DNA from: Sipunculus nudus
Taxonomy: Eukaryota > Annelida > Sipuncula > Golfingiida > Sipunculidae
DNA: 64,000 nucleotides
Direction: 5' to 3'
NCBI GenBank assembly: GCA_026874595.1
Contig: CM049317.1
Span: 70,331,618-70,395,617 of the forward strand
Shown here: piece by piece, positions 1-10,289 of the stretch
Layout of the letters: each line of letters starts with the position of its first letter
How positions within the stretch are numbered: the first letter of the stretch is position 1
Notes under the pieces: model-generated
What the model was told of the DNA's origin: nothing
Seen by the model: only the letters and a program-made list of their open reading frames with translations
Database searches by the model: none
Program-made: the position numbers and the translations under genes

Positions 1-819
1 TGTACATTCTTAATGTTGGTAAACATAAAGGTTAATAAGTAAAAATTTATAATTGGTAATATGTGTATATATGTGTGATACAACATATATCGATGGACAA
101 AACCTACAAGCATTGATCCTGCATGTTATTTAAATCTTTCTAATATTTTTTATAAGTTACCCAGTGCATCTTATGATATATCATACTGTTTTACAATTTT
201 TTCGTAAGACAGGCCACACCCTGAATCTGTGAACAGGTACACCTTTATTTTTCAGTCTGGGGTTGACATTTTATAAGTGGACAGTAACAGTAAATTTAAC
301 ACAAAATGCATCCAGATGACCCCTGTTTGGTGTTGTTCATTATGTGCAACTGCAAAGTAAACACTGCACTGAGACAGAGGAACCTTACCTCAGAGTACGA
401 AGTTATTGGGTGAGTAAGCAGGCCATCCACTCATGGTATTAACTATAGCAGTTTTTTTTTTGCTTCATTAACATAAGAAAGTCTAGTGACTGCTCAATTC
501 AAGGATGCCTGTCAGTCTAGTATGAATGGCTACTGGGTGCACCACTGTAACATCACAGCAACAGCAGGTCTTGCCTGGGGTCTGACCACACTGAACAGGC
601 GCATCAAAGTCTTGCATGCCTATAGCTTTGAGTCAGGAAGGCTAATAATATGATTATGCAATAAGACAGTAATGCACCTCTGACTGTTGTTAATCTGTTT
701 GATTGTTATCATTAAAAGTTGAAATAGAAATAACTAACGTTTATTCTAATTACTAATAATTAAAAAATCAATAATTTATAAATTTTATAAGTTTAATTTG
801 GAAGACGCTTCAACTGAGA

Positions 820-976
820 AAATCGATGAAGTGCCACATAAGCTCGGGAAAAGTGCCCACTGTACAGAATATGGAGGTGCCCAAATTAGCTTAACATAAT
901 AAAGAGAAGAAAAAAATGAGACTGGTCAAAAGTATAGAGGCGCCCACTAAGAGAGGTTCGACTGTACATTGTTTTT
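820..976. repeat. degenerate pogo/Tigger-like MITE remnant
   Basis: The right end reads CCCACTAAGAGAGGTTCGACTGTACA. Its reverse complement starts TGTACAGTCGAACCTCTC, which resembles the CAGTCGAACC-type ends of pogo/Tigger elements with a TA target site. The left end is not clear, although two further 'GTGCCCA' stretches sit inside. No transposase reading frame is present. Confidence 0.35.
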
Positions 977-1153
977 CAATCCCTTGCATCTACAAATTGC
1001 AAAATACTGACCGTCATAACTGGAGACACACGGGATATTAAATATGTACCTTATATGACAATTTCAGAAACAAAGTTCCAAATGAAGAGCCTTCACTCAA
1101 CCTATCAAGAAACTGCAGATTACCGTAATCAAATGATGCAAACCCCTTTTGTG

Positions 1154-1285
1154 CCCCCCCCCCCCTTTGGCCCCGGCTCCAAAGCCTATATTAGTATATG
1201 CTTTATCGTTTATTTGATGTACATGAAGCTCGTACGTAGTGTTTCAGACTTTTGTTTAATACGAAATACAGGGGGGGGGGGGGGG
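1154..1285. repeat. poly-C (1154-1165) and poly-G (1271-1285) runs
   Basis: A run of 12 C and a run of 15 G lie about 105 bp apart. They create glycine- and proline-rich open frames on the + strand that are artefacts. Their lengths are likely to vary between individuals and to be error-prone in assembly. Confidence 0.8.
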
Positions 1286-1679
1286 CGATATACCGCCGTG
1301 TTTTCAGTATTAAGCGTATATATACCAGTACATTATTCAATATCCTCAATCTTTTACGCCGAAGAAACGCGCCCCCCGTGACCTCTCTAAATCCTCCCCT
1401 GAAATATTATTTAAAAATCAGTAGAAAATGCGGAACTCTACCAAACCTTTGTGCATATATAGTAAAAAAAGAATTAAGACTACGATATTAAAGCTTATTG
1501 AAATGGTTAACTATAGCTGCTTCCAATCAATGATTTCAAAATCTACACTTCATTGATTATAAATAATATTTATTCAGGAGAGGCGAAAGATAATCTCTTC
1601 TTGATTCTTTAGTTTTCAGTAGATGGCATCAGTTATAAAGGCCTTTAATGAAAATCACGGCCGACATTGTGAAGTAAGG

Positions 1680-2390
1680 AACAGTCATCACATTCCATTG
1701 TTACGATCTCCATTGTGTCATCACCGCTGCGGTTTTGTTGTAGAGGTTACTATTTAGCCTGGAGTTTCTTTGTGAGCTCACAGATTGCCATGTCGCATCG
1801 TGTTATGTCGACTCTTGCGGTCTTCAGTGGCCACTCGCCGCCCCTCCTTGCCGGAGAGTCCTGTGCCCCGGCCCACGGAGCAGTGACACCGTAACAATAG
1901 GATGTAATTGTATCTTTACGGTAATTCACCGATGACTCGATTAACGGTGCGCTGTGAGGTTTATTTGCTTATACGTGTCAGTACGGTAATCTCGCGGGAA
2001 TTGGACGCAGAGACGCTTAAGTATGCGATCTCTGTCACCTATGCAGCATGCGCGCGCTCGAGTGTCGCGTAGTTACTCTCATTAACTACCTAATAATGTA
2101 ATTTCCTTAACACTTGCACATTTGAATTAAGTTCTGCTTCAGTAAGAATAATACAAACAGGCTCACTCAATAGGTAATATTCTAGGTGGAAATGAACCGG
2201 TATTGTTGTTACAGGATGACTTTGTTAAGGAGACATAGGACACATTTCCATTAAAACCTTTCTATGGACTGCCCAAGAACCATTGCGAGAATTGGCCTCG
2301 TTCCCGTTAATGCAGACGATCGCATTGTAATTACAGCCATTGTCACTTAAAACAAGTAAGGCGCGCGCAGGTAATGCAGAATTATTTCCT
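1680..2390. promoter_or_regulatory. CpG-rich island, candidate distal regulatory element
   Basis: This stretch keeps many CpG dinucleotides in an AT-rich background: clusters near 1800-1880, 1975-2075 (including GCATGCGCGCGCTCG) and 2300-2370. It holds homeodomain-like TTAAT/ATTA cores and GCATGCGC, which resembles an NRF1 half-site. There is no convincing ORF. It lies about 8 kb upstream of the ZEB start codon and could be an enhancer, an alternative upstream promoter or the promoter of an unseen transcript. Confidence 0.3.
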
Positions 2391-2733
2391 CAGTATGATC
2401 AATAAATGTATAAGGTTTTTTGGTAATATCTTACTTTTATTGTTAGGCATGCAAGTAGGCAAAGGCATTCTTCATTGGTTCTTTCAGGGTACCTAAATGA
2501 TCACCTTGTTTTAGAAATGTTAGAATTGGCATTACCAGGAGTTTTAGGTCCGAGCATATCCCTTGAAGTATACTTGATTCTCATTTTAAACTATACGTTA
2601 TTATAATAATTGATATTTATTTATCGTATATTTTATGTATACTATTACAACAGATTGATTGCCAGAACTGTTTTAACATGTACCTCTGTTTCCTAAATAA
2701 TACATAGGCGGATTCAGATGGGGGCATGTGTCT

Positions 2734-2747
2734 CCCCCCCCCCCCCC
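2734..2747. repeat. poly-C run following a GGCGGATTCAG repeat fragment
   Basis: The 14-C run follows 'aggcggattcagatggggg'. Similar 'GGATCCAGGAT' wording recurs at 4500-4530 (reverse) and 4752-4782 (forward), which suggests scattered fragments of one interspersed repeat with a G-rich tract. Confidence 0.5.
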
Positions 2748-2850
2748 TCCTTAGCGTTCGAAATGTTATTTATTCATTTTATATTGTTTGCTGTCTTTAA
2801 TGCCTCATACGTCAATTCAGTTAAATAAAAATGCATCTAAACTCACCATA

Positions 2851-2886
2851 CATGGATGTTACCATGGCTGTTACCATGGATGTTAC
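2851..2886 (+). repeat. 12-bp tandem repeat, three copies
   Basis: CATGGATGTTAC, CATGGCTGTTAC and CATGGATGTTAC follow one another with a single substitution. They give the repeated Gly-Cys-Tyr-His stretch of an open frame at 2788-3072, which has no other sign of being coding. Confidence 0.85.
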
Positions 2887-3385
2887 ATAATCTTTGCCCT
2901 TAACCTGTGTACCTTGGGTTGCACAACCCAATACCTTTTCAGAAGTGAAGACCCTAGGACTGTTGATAACTATATTGAATTTATGAAAATATTACCCTTA
3001 TATACCCTTAAGACAGGTATAAGTCATATGTTATTTCCAATTTACTTGCGTACTCAAGATAATTTGCAGTGATCAGTGTCCTGAAAATTTTGGCTTTTCA
3101 TTTTAATATTGTGATGGCGGTTACACATATATTTCAGGAAGACAAATTTTCTTCTTTAAAGGGCGTATTATTTCTGGCGAACCCACTTGTGACAAGACCA
3201 AAGGAAGCTCTGTCCATTATAATCATTATTTGATTCCATCCTGGTACAAATTAGGCACATTCTTTATTATTGGCATATACATCACCTGGTTAAGACCTTG
3301 GGTGGGTGGGTTAAAGTTCTGTTTTCTCAATACTATAAACCGTTGTAAAGATATTTTTTGAATACGTTGGACACACGATCAGAAG

Positions 3386-3386
3386 A

Positions 3387-3454
<68 letters not shown>
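3386..3454. repeat. (TA)n microsatellite
   Basis: Nearly pure TA dinucleotide tract of about 69 bp with small interruptions. Confidence 0.95.
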
Positions 3455-4152
3455 GGTGATGGAATAATTGGATCCGTACAAAATTTGATTTAAGAAATGA
3501 TCAAGATGCACTTTTATAAGAATGTGCTCTAAATAAACCTTAGAATCGGATTTGATTGAAAGGTAGTCCCCGTGGCTTCAACATGGAGGAGCATGGAAGG
3601 AATTTTTTCGAGGGGGAGCTAGGTAAAACTCCTGATACCACGCACAGGAAATGATTATACATATATATAGTCAATAAACCAAAGTCGTGAAACAAATGCT
3701 TCAATTTCACTTCAATGCTTAGCCTATCACTCCCTATACATGACTGTTCGATATAGTATAAAACCAGCTATAATTTCCATGCCACTCTGCCTTAAGAATA
3801 TAAAAGTGTTTGAATGTTTAAATTTTTTTTGGTCGTATATACATGTGTAAAGTTAAGTCACTACATTTGACTATATATGCTTTAATGCATGTTTGCATGG
3901 TGTTCATATATTTCCTAAACAAAATCATTGTAAGATTATCATGAGAGATGAGGAACCCCATGTGTGCAGGTGTTATATGCATGTCTACCAGTATGCTTTC
4001 AATAGTATAGTAATTTTTTTAATTCATATTTTTAGAAATTCATGTCCATTGTTATATTTCATATGTGAAAACCATGCAATTTGAGCGCTATATAAATGTT
4101 CATAACTTTGGTTATTTTAATACAAATTATATTTGTAGGGTCTTAAGTTCAT

Positions 4153-4155
<3 letters not shown>

Positions 4156-4202
<47 letters not shown>
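4156..4202. repeat. (TA)n microsatellite
   Basis: Pure TA dinucleotide tract of about 47 bp. Confidence 0.95.
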
Positions 4203-4204
<2 letters not shown>

Positions 4205-4449
4205 ATATATATTTTAACTATATGTTGCTGAGTGAGATAAAATGAGTTAAATGAAGATCGTTTTGAATTTATTAATTTAAGATTTTAAATTTATTTAAGA
4301 TTTAGATTTCCATTTATTCGCAATGTTGCTTCACGAATGCCAATATATTTAATGTCTCAAAAAAGATAACTGCCTGCAACTGAACAAATGTTCTGGTCTT
4401 TGCTGTATGAAACATGTGATCGACGCTCCTCTATAAAGAGATGTTGAGT

Positions 4450-4960
4450 GAGGTCAGGTTAAAAAGTCACACCCTTATGAAAATTGTGCCCCCTCTATAT
4501 ATAGCAAAATCCTGGATCCACCACTGTAATATGTCAGGTAAGTGTTAATTTCCCTTGTTGAAAATTAAGCTCATCTTATATTATCATTTTCTCTCTCGAA
4601 ATGTAACTTATTAACACTTATTTATAGCAAAAACGGGTGGACCCAAGGGGATGCATGGAGCCGAACAGACCATATATATTGTTCCATAATAGTACATGAG
4701 CATGGGAGAAACAATCGCCCCATGTAGGCCTACTCATCAACAACATGTACTGGGGCGGATCCAGGATTTAGGAAAGTTGGGGGGGGGGGGGGGGTATCCA
4801 GCCCAGGAGGACTCTTAAATAAAACCCTGAAAAAAGGTCCCCAGATCCGGAAAAGGAGGGGGAGGGGGTTCAAGGCCGTAAAATTGGTCTGAAACCCTTG
4901 AAAAAAAGGTTGTGGCGACAGAAAATAAAAAAAAGGGGGGGGGGGTATTTTCTCATGTTT
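4450..4960. repeat. interspersed repeat fragments with GGATCCAGGAT and G-runs
   Basis: A reverse-oriented 'atcctggatccaccactg' lies at about 4508-4525. A forward 'ggcggatccaggattt' lies at about 4754-4769 and leads into a 16-G run (4779-4794). Farther on are several purine-rich, G-rich stretches and an 11-G run (4935-4945). The shared GGATCCAGGAT core in opposite orientations and the attached G-runs point to copies or fragments of one repeat family. No coding capacity is visible. Confidence 0.5.
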
Positions 4961-5618
4961 CTTGTGTGCATAAATAAATAAGGGTACAACAAGCTGAAGA
5001 AAAAGCATGGGCATAATAAAGGAACGTTGATATATTATTTTTAAATTGATCCGGGCATTAAGCGTCAATTGTTGCCGGCAGGGGACGCTAGTGTGCATGG
5101 ATGAAAGTCTATCATTATACATTCACCGGAGGCGTGGGACAAAGGTATTGTTTTTACTGATTATTTTCTTTCTATCCGTCTGTTCTTTATTTTTTTTTAT
5201 TGGATTTGAGAGAAAACAAACCATTATAAATGGGCTACGATAATAACCAGGTGTCAAGGCCTTATCAAGGAATGAAAAGACCCCCAGATTATCTCAAGGT
5301 GACTAGGTATTATGTTTTCATCGTGGTAGGTTGGTTATCCGATTTGTTGGTTAGCAACTTTAAAAAAAAATTATGAAAGAATTTTATGAAACTTTAGAGG
5401 AAACGTATTTGCCATGTTTTATTTTATGTATAGCTCTCTCTCTCTTTGTTATATAGCACATAGTTGGTGCATGGTTGAATGCATATATAACAACATCGCG
5501 ATATCATCTGTACTAAAGATCTGTAACTCATAAAAGGACCATCGTTAACCTTCCTGGTATAAAACAGCGTGATCAGGTTGTGTTTATGTACGTTGCTGTG
5601 TGTGTGAGAGAGAAAGAA

Positions 5619-5630
5619 GGGGGGGGGGGG
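5619..5630. repeat. poly-G run after a GT/GA-rich tract
   Basis: Twelve G follow 'tgtgtgtgagagagaaagaa'. Simple-sequence DNA with no gene. Confidence 0.85.
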
Positions 5631-6019
5631 ATGGAGGGAGAGCCCGCTTCCCTCGAGTTTGTGACTTGAAATCCTATTTCGAATACCTCTTTCAATTTAA
5701 TCAAATGCCTCAAATCTAGCTTTTTATATTTAATAATTATATAAATAACATAAACTGTGTTTATCATAACTCCTTCAGTGAAACAATTGAAAAATAATAA
5801 TATGATTATAAAGCCAAGCTATATATCACGAACATTTCCATGGATATATTAAATCAAATCTGCACCCGACTTTATAATATTGCCTATATATAGCCGTATT
5901 TGTAAGCCGTGCAACGCTCGATCCGTGTTAATTTTTGGATGTGCTTTCAATTGGCATCTTTTGTACACAGATACCCTAAAAAAATTAAGATAAAAAACTT
6001 TATTAAACTAACAGCTATA

Positions 6020-6070
6020 CATATATATAAATAAATAAATAAATAAATAAATAAATATATATATATATAT
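6020..6070. repeat. (AAAT)n flanked by (TA)n
   Basis: TA repeats lead into about seven AAAT/ATAA units and back into TA repeats: a compound microsatellite. Confidence 0.95.
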
Positions 6071-6258
6071 GAAAAGCCAGATACATGACACTTAATTCGC
6101 TCTTACCTCTTTCATTTCCTTAAGCTCAAATTTAACGCTTTAGCTCTTCAATGCATGGTTTCTTTAATGGGAAAAAGTCACGCGATATATAGGTACATAA
6201 TCTTGCATTTCCTGACCATCTTCGTTTTCAATATTTGTTGCTCTTTAGTATTGTAATC

Positions 6259-6262
<4 letters not shown>

Positions 6263-6312
<50 letters not shown>
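6263..6312. repeat. (TA)n microsatellite
   Basis: TA tract of about 50 bp, followed directly by CAGTAAAATCTGGATT. That is similar to the start of a pogo/Tigger-like terminal repeat inserted at TA, but no matching far end was identified. Confidence 0.9.
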
Positions 6313-6315
<3 letters not shown>

Positions 6316-7222
6316 TAAAATCTGGATTTTCCGATTATTCAGTTACCTCTTGATTAATGATCATTTATATTTCCTAAATGAAATTATTTTAACTGGGGAT
6401 ATATATGCACGGATAGGTCTTAATATGTTTATGCACAGGAGTTAAAAATCTTTTCTTTGAGCTCATATGATAGGCTTCGACAATAGTCGATGACCATTCT
6501 TTATTGCTTCAATTATAACCTGCCTTGCTTGTCATTTTATTTTTAATGTGACATTTAGCTATAACATAGAAATTTCACACCTATTATAGCACAAATATTT
6601 GATATATCTAAACAATACAAATTAATAGGAAAGAAAACATAAAATGACAAATATCATTTTATCATTTATACCATGTATTTATATATTTTGATCCGATAAA
6701 CGTGCACCGTGGTCTCATTTATTGTCAAACTGCATGTCAGATAAATTGTTCTTTGACAGACAGACAGATTCGAGTATCGCCCATGCAACCACGGTTTGCA
6801 TGCACATGCATGAAAGCACATTCTCGCGACCAGCCAAACGATTACGCATGCGCATAAATGAGTAGGCACTATATATCACTCTCTAACAATAATTACATTT
6901 GTTATTATATCACTGTATAAAGGCCGAGCCAAGTTAAGCAGTTTAATTGTATCCTAATGATGTGGGAAGAATATTATTTAACCGTCCAAATTTAAATAAT
7001 AAGTTATATTTGTCTATATATCAGCAAAAACAGGCTATTAAACTGTAATTTAAAGCATGTTATAAAAAATACACCAACTGGTCAAATAGTAATATGTTTA
7101 TATGATTTAATGTTAAATCAATTAATCTTCAATCAGTAAAAAAGTCCCAATTCCTTTTAATAAAATCATATAACATTCATAATTTATCGCTGAATTCAAA
7201 AAGAGATGCATTCATGTATCTC

Positions 7223-7228
<6 letters not shown>

Positions 7229-7293
<65 letters not shown>
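7229..7293. repeat. (TA)n microsatellite
   Basis: Pure TA tract of about 65 bp. Confidence 0.95.
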
Positions 7294-7296
<3 letters not shown>

Positions 7297-7979
7297 TTTT
7301 GAAACAGACTTTGCATGTTCAATTTTTATTAAACTTTTTATACCTAGAAAGCTTTATAATAAAGCTTGAGGGGTTTAACAAGGGGATCTATTAGGAAAAT
7401 GCAAATCACCATATACCTTTCAGAATATTTGAGATTTAAATGAAATAATGAAAATTTCCAAATATATATTCGGCAAATAAAAATAAATAATTAAATATAC
7501 AGTTTGTATATAAGATCAAATGAAACAGTAACGAAAGTATAAATCTGAAATTCGCTGCCTGGTGTAACAGTAAGTTGTTACGTATACAGGCAATTAATGT
7601 AACTTTTAAAAATATAGTGAATTACCACTCCATTTCTGAATGATGTAATATGCATGGTACAAAAACGACCAAAGGTTCACAATTATAAAAAATAATCAAG
7701 TGCCTAGCTTAGAAAAAAATGCATATAGTTTTGAAAAACGTCAAATAAACGTATGAGACTGCTTTAAATTCATATTACAAAGCATGCTTATATTAGTAAT
7801 ATATATCACGGTTAAGATATGAAAATTTAAGCTGCATTCTTCTTTGACCGATAGATCAAAGACTTCTTATGACGTTACCTCAGCTTACTGAAGTAACAAC
7901 TGAATGGCGGAAAATATTACTAATTTATTAATGAATATGCTGTATCAGTAAACGTTCACCTTGCCAATCAACATAGCCA

Positions 7980-8260
7980 GGTTTCAAACAACACCGGGGC
8001 ATGCGGAACTACCCCTAAGTTACACCTTGTTTGGCTGAGGCGAATTAATGACCCATCGTTTTGTGCGATGACCCGAAGCTAATAGTACTCAGTCGGGTGT
8101 AAAATTGATAACAATAGTCCCGATCGGTAGAGCACGTTATTAAGAAAAAGTAGTCCGGTAGAGAATGATTGATGGCACGTGGCGAAGGTTAATTTGCATG
8201 CGGCGCGCGTGGCGCTCGTGCTTCAAGGGTGAGAAACGGTGACACTTGGGCACATCCTAG
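7980..8260. promoter_or_regulatory. CpG-rich island with an octamer site, candidate enhancer
   Basis: A GC- and CpG-rich block sits in AT-rich flanks, about 2 kb upstream of the ZEB start. It includes a POU octamer ATTTGCAT at 8192-8199 next to GCGGCGCGCG, a short hairpin CATCG-N7-CGATG near 8055, and several TTAAT/TAAT cores. No ORF is supported. The mix of retained CpG and homeodomain/POU-type words is what conserved developmental enhancers often look like, but conservation cannot be tested here. Confidence 0.35.
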
Positions 8261-9429
8261 TATACAGCCTGGGAAGTCTGAACTTTGGAAGACCCTGGAA
8301 TTTTGTGATATCACATGGGTGGTTTTGTCACTCAGGGCAGTGCATATTGTACTCAGCTTTAAATAAAGATGTATAATAAACGAGATCAGGCTTTTATTTC
8401 AAAAGTAACGTGCATGGCTCTTGCGGTCAAGTTTGCAGAAAACCACAATCCACGAGCATATTATCAAACTCTGAATAAATAACGTGCACGGATATTGAAG
8501 TACAAAAATGTACATGAATATGATTAGGCCTATAACCCCATCCCTGCCTGTATATATGTGTTTACATGTTTTTTTAGCCAACATGCAAATGTAGGCTATA
8601 TATTTCTAATTGAAATGCATCAATATAGAGGTACATAATTAATACTTTATAGGTATTTAATTTTGAAACATCCACCAAGTTTCGACGTACGCAAACAACA
8701 AAATAAATAATAATAATAATAAAAAACCCCCAGCAGGCTGGTATTTTAGACAAAACGTTGACAATGCAGATTGATCATTAGATAAAAAAGTCAGTGAAGA
8801 TATTTTCATGGTTACACGGTTAAGTAAGTTTTGGGGATGGTTTAGTATGTAACAAGTCAACATACCTAAGAAACAAGACCGTTTCTTCTATAGCACTTAA
8901 TCAATATTTAAATAAAGTTAATACAGGCCTAATTAACAGGTCAACATGCTTTATATTCTGACATGCGGATTTTGGCCTAATATGATATTTTATACTAAAA
9001 TACATAGAGTAATGAAATCTTAAAACTGCAATCCTTTATTATTTCATTTTTTGAAAGGTAAACATTTAGGGGCTGCAAGAATTAAAGGAAATGCCTCAAG
9101 AGTTCTCATAAAATAAAAACTCCATGGACTTGAAAGTCGTGGTACATGATCCATTTTCATTTTTAACAGATTGTTAGTCTTTTTATTTAATTTTTCTTGT
9201 TATTTCTTTTTAACCCGGTTCTGAAAAATTTAGAAATGCAAAGGGTTATTTTAACTCAGAGAAATAAAATTCATCGAGCATTTTATATATTTACATATAT
9301 ATGCTTAAATTGTTTCATCGGTTTGTTATAACCTCGTTGACAACCAGGATAAATAAAAAATAATTCCCCGCTGTTAAAAGAAATAATTAAATTTAAATAA
9401 TTTCCATTATCTTTCAACAAATAAGGTGT

Positions 9430-9899
9430 TCCATGGAATGAAAATGGTCATTCCCTTTGCTGGTGTTAGTCTGACAGCGAGCGCCCCCTATCTCCAGTTC
9501 CGAAAACCAAAGCGCTGGATAAATTTAGAATTTGGCTCAGGTTGTGACCCTGTTTCAGCGACTGTCTGCCTTCTAAATTATTCATATCTTACAGAGCTAC
9601 CTGAAAACAGGTAGATCTTACCAAATACGTTGAAAGTTTGAGTTTTTTCGACAAAAATGGAACAAGCCGATTCCTCTGAATACACGTGGGACATCTCAAC
9701 CTCACTGCAGAGCTGGGATATTACTACGCGCCGGCAGGTGCGATTAAGCAGGGATGTCACGTGACAATGAAAGGCATTAAATGTATTATTTGCCCCACCT
9801 TTGCGATTTTTTCACACTTTCTGTGCCTTATATGGTTCAAACGCCTCAGCCATGCAGTTGACTGTCTTGTAAAGGTGGGAATTTCGGACATGAGCGCGT
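9430..9899 (+). promoter_or_regulatory. upstream promoter region with palindromic CTACCTG/CAGGTAG pair
   Basis: Base composition shifts to GC-richer, CpG-containing sequence about 800 bp before the start codon. The most striking element is the perfect inverted repeat CTACCTG-AAAA-CAGGTAG at 9597-9614: two E2-box-like half-sites for ZEB or Snail-type zinc fingers facing each other. No coding frame is supported; the open frames here overlap on both strands without family resemblance. Confidence 0.45.
9597..9614. promoter_or_regulatory. paired TACCTG/CAGGTA inverted repeat (candidate ZEB/Snail site)
   Basis: CTACCTG and CAGGTAG are exact reverse complements separated by AAAA. ZEB proteins are known to contact two CACCT(G/A) half-sites with their two zinc-finger clusters. 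The position about 615 bp upstream of the gene's own start codon suggests autoregulation, which is inferred. Confidence 0.45.
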
Positions 9900-10228
9900 G
9901 AGTTGTGTGTCACCGGCAGTCGGTGTGCGCAACCACACAGGTGTACATACAATCATCCAATCACGGGCAATTTGATCTTGGTGTCCCCGCCCCTTCAGGG
10001 ACTCTCTGAGCATTAACATCACAATAGCGGCTTGCATAGCTGATGGAGAATTTCATGGGAGACTGAAAAGTAAAAGGAAACGACATCTTATATTTTAAGC
10101 AAGCTAGATTTAAGCAAAAGGTGTGCCCAAAAGACAGTGGTTGTGACACTTTTATGACAGGTTGGAGCAGCCGGAAGTAGCGCAGTGCATGCGCGTCTCT
10201 TTCACTTTGGAGATGAAATGTATAAACC
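9900..10228 (+). promoter_or_regulatory. candidate ZEB core promoter and 5' UTR
   Basis: A CG-bearing segment directly precedes the start codon. Visible motifs in order: CAGGTG (9938-9943), CCAAT (9957-9961), GC-box CCCCGCCCC (9985-9993), ETS-type CCGGAAGT (10171-10178) and an NRF1-like TGCATGCGCG (10187-10196). No clear TATA box stands at a sensible distance, so a TATA-less, dispersed start is likely. The exact transcription start cannot be seen. The last 16 bases contain two upstream ATGs, annotated separately. Confidence 0.5.
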
Positions 10229-10241
10229 ATGGCTGAACTAA
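10213..10241 (+). promoter_or_regulatory. two overlapping uORFs across the ZEB start codon
   Basis: ATG at 10213 opens a 7-codon frame ending at TGA 10234-10236. ATG at 10218 opens a 7-codon frame ending at TAA 10239-10241. Both are out of frame with the main ATG at 10229 and both terminate just after it. Each upstream ATG has G at -3. The main ATG has the stronger context (A at -3, G at +4). If the transcript starts upstream, ribosomes must leak past or reinitiate, which would dampen translation. If transcription starts at or below 10213, the effect disappears. Confidence 0.45.
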
Positions 10242-10283
10242 GGTGTGGACGCAGGAAACAAGCCAACCCTCGCAAGAAAAACG
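10229..10283 (+). CDS. ZEB: ZEB/zfh-1-like transcription factor, coding exon 1
   Basis: The exon encodes MAELRCGRRKQANPRKKN plus the first base of codon 19. It aligns with the N-terminus of vertebrate ZEB1/ZEB2 (family knowledge), sharing an Arg-Cys pair and RRKQANPR. Residues 8-15 form the NuRD-interaction motif also found at the N-termini of SALL, FOG and BCL11 proteins, which binds RBBP4/7 and recruits the deacetylase complex, so the protein probably acts as a nuclear repressor. The start lies in a strong context. The exon ends in phase 1 at ACG|GTAAGA, a near-perfect donor. The next codon, completed by exon 2 (G+TT), is Val, the residue that follows this motif in vertebrate ZEB. The match is only 18 residues, so another RRKQ-motif zinc-finger family is the main alternative. 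The RC pair, the NPRxKN ending and the large first intron favour ZEB. Confidence 0.85.
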
Positions 10284-10289
10284 GTAAGA

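Larger units (their letters stand above)
1..9430. other. intergenic region upstream of the ZEB gene
   Basis: No convincing coding exon was seen on either strand. Open frames here are short and mostly fall in AT microsatellites, poly-G/C runs or repeats. The region holds several (TA)n tracts, six of the window's eight G or C runs of 11 or more, remnants of dispersed repeats near 820-975, 2700-2750 and 4450-4960, and two CpG-rich islands listed separately. A non-coding transcript cannot be excluded from sequence alone. Confidence 0.6.

Noticed and set aside
2788-3072. 94-codon + frame containing a Gly-Cys-Tyr-His repeat
   Set aside because: The repeat comes from a 12-bp tandem array and the rest has no family resemblance or promoter context.
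3311-3511. Minus-strand frame with long Tyr-Ile repeats, and similar frames at 16390-16616, 20436-20849 and 43997-44278
   Set aside because: They are translations of (TA)n microsatellites or of the AT-rich palindrome, with no real coding features.
4730-5122. 130-codon minus frame with proline and phenylalanine runs
   Set aside because: It is the translation of poly-G runs and interspersed repeat fragments; there are no splice sites or domain.
9961-10275. 104-codon minus frame opposite the ZEB first exon
   Set aside because: It is antisense to the recognised exon and to its promoter motifs, with no protein family features. A bidirectional transcript is possible but not shown.
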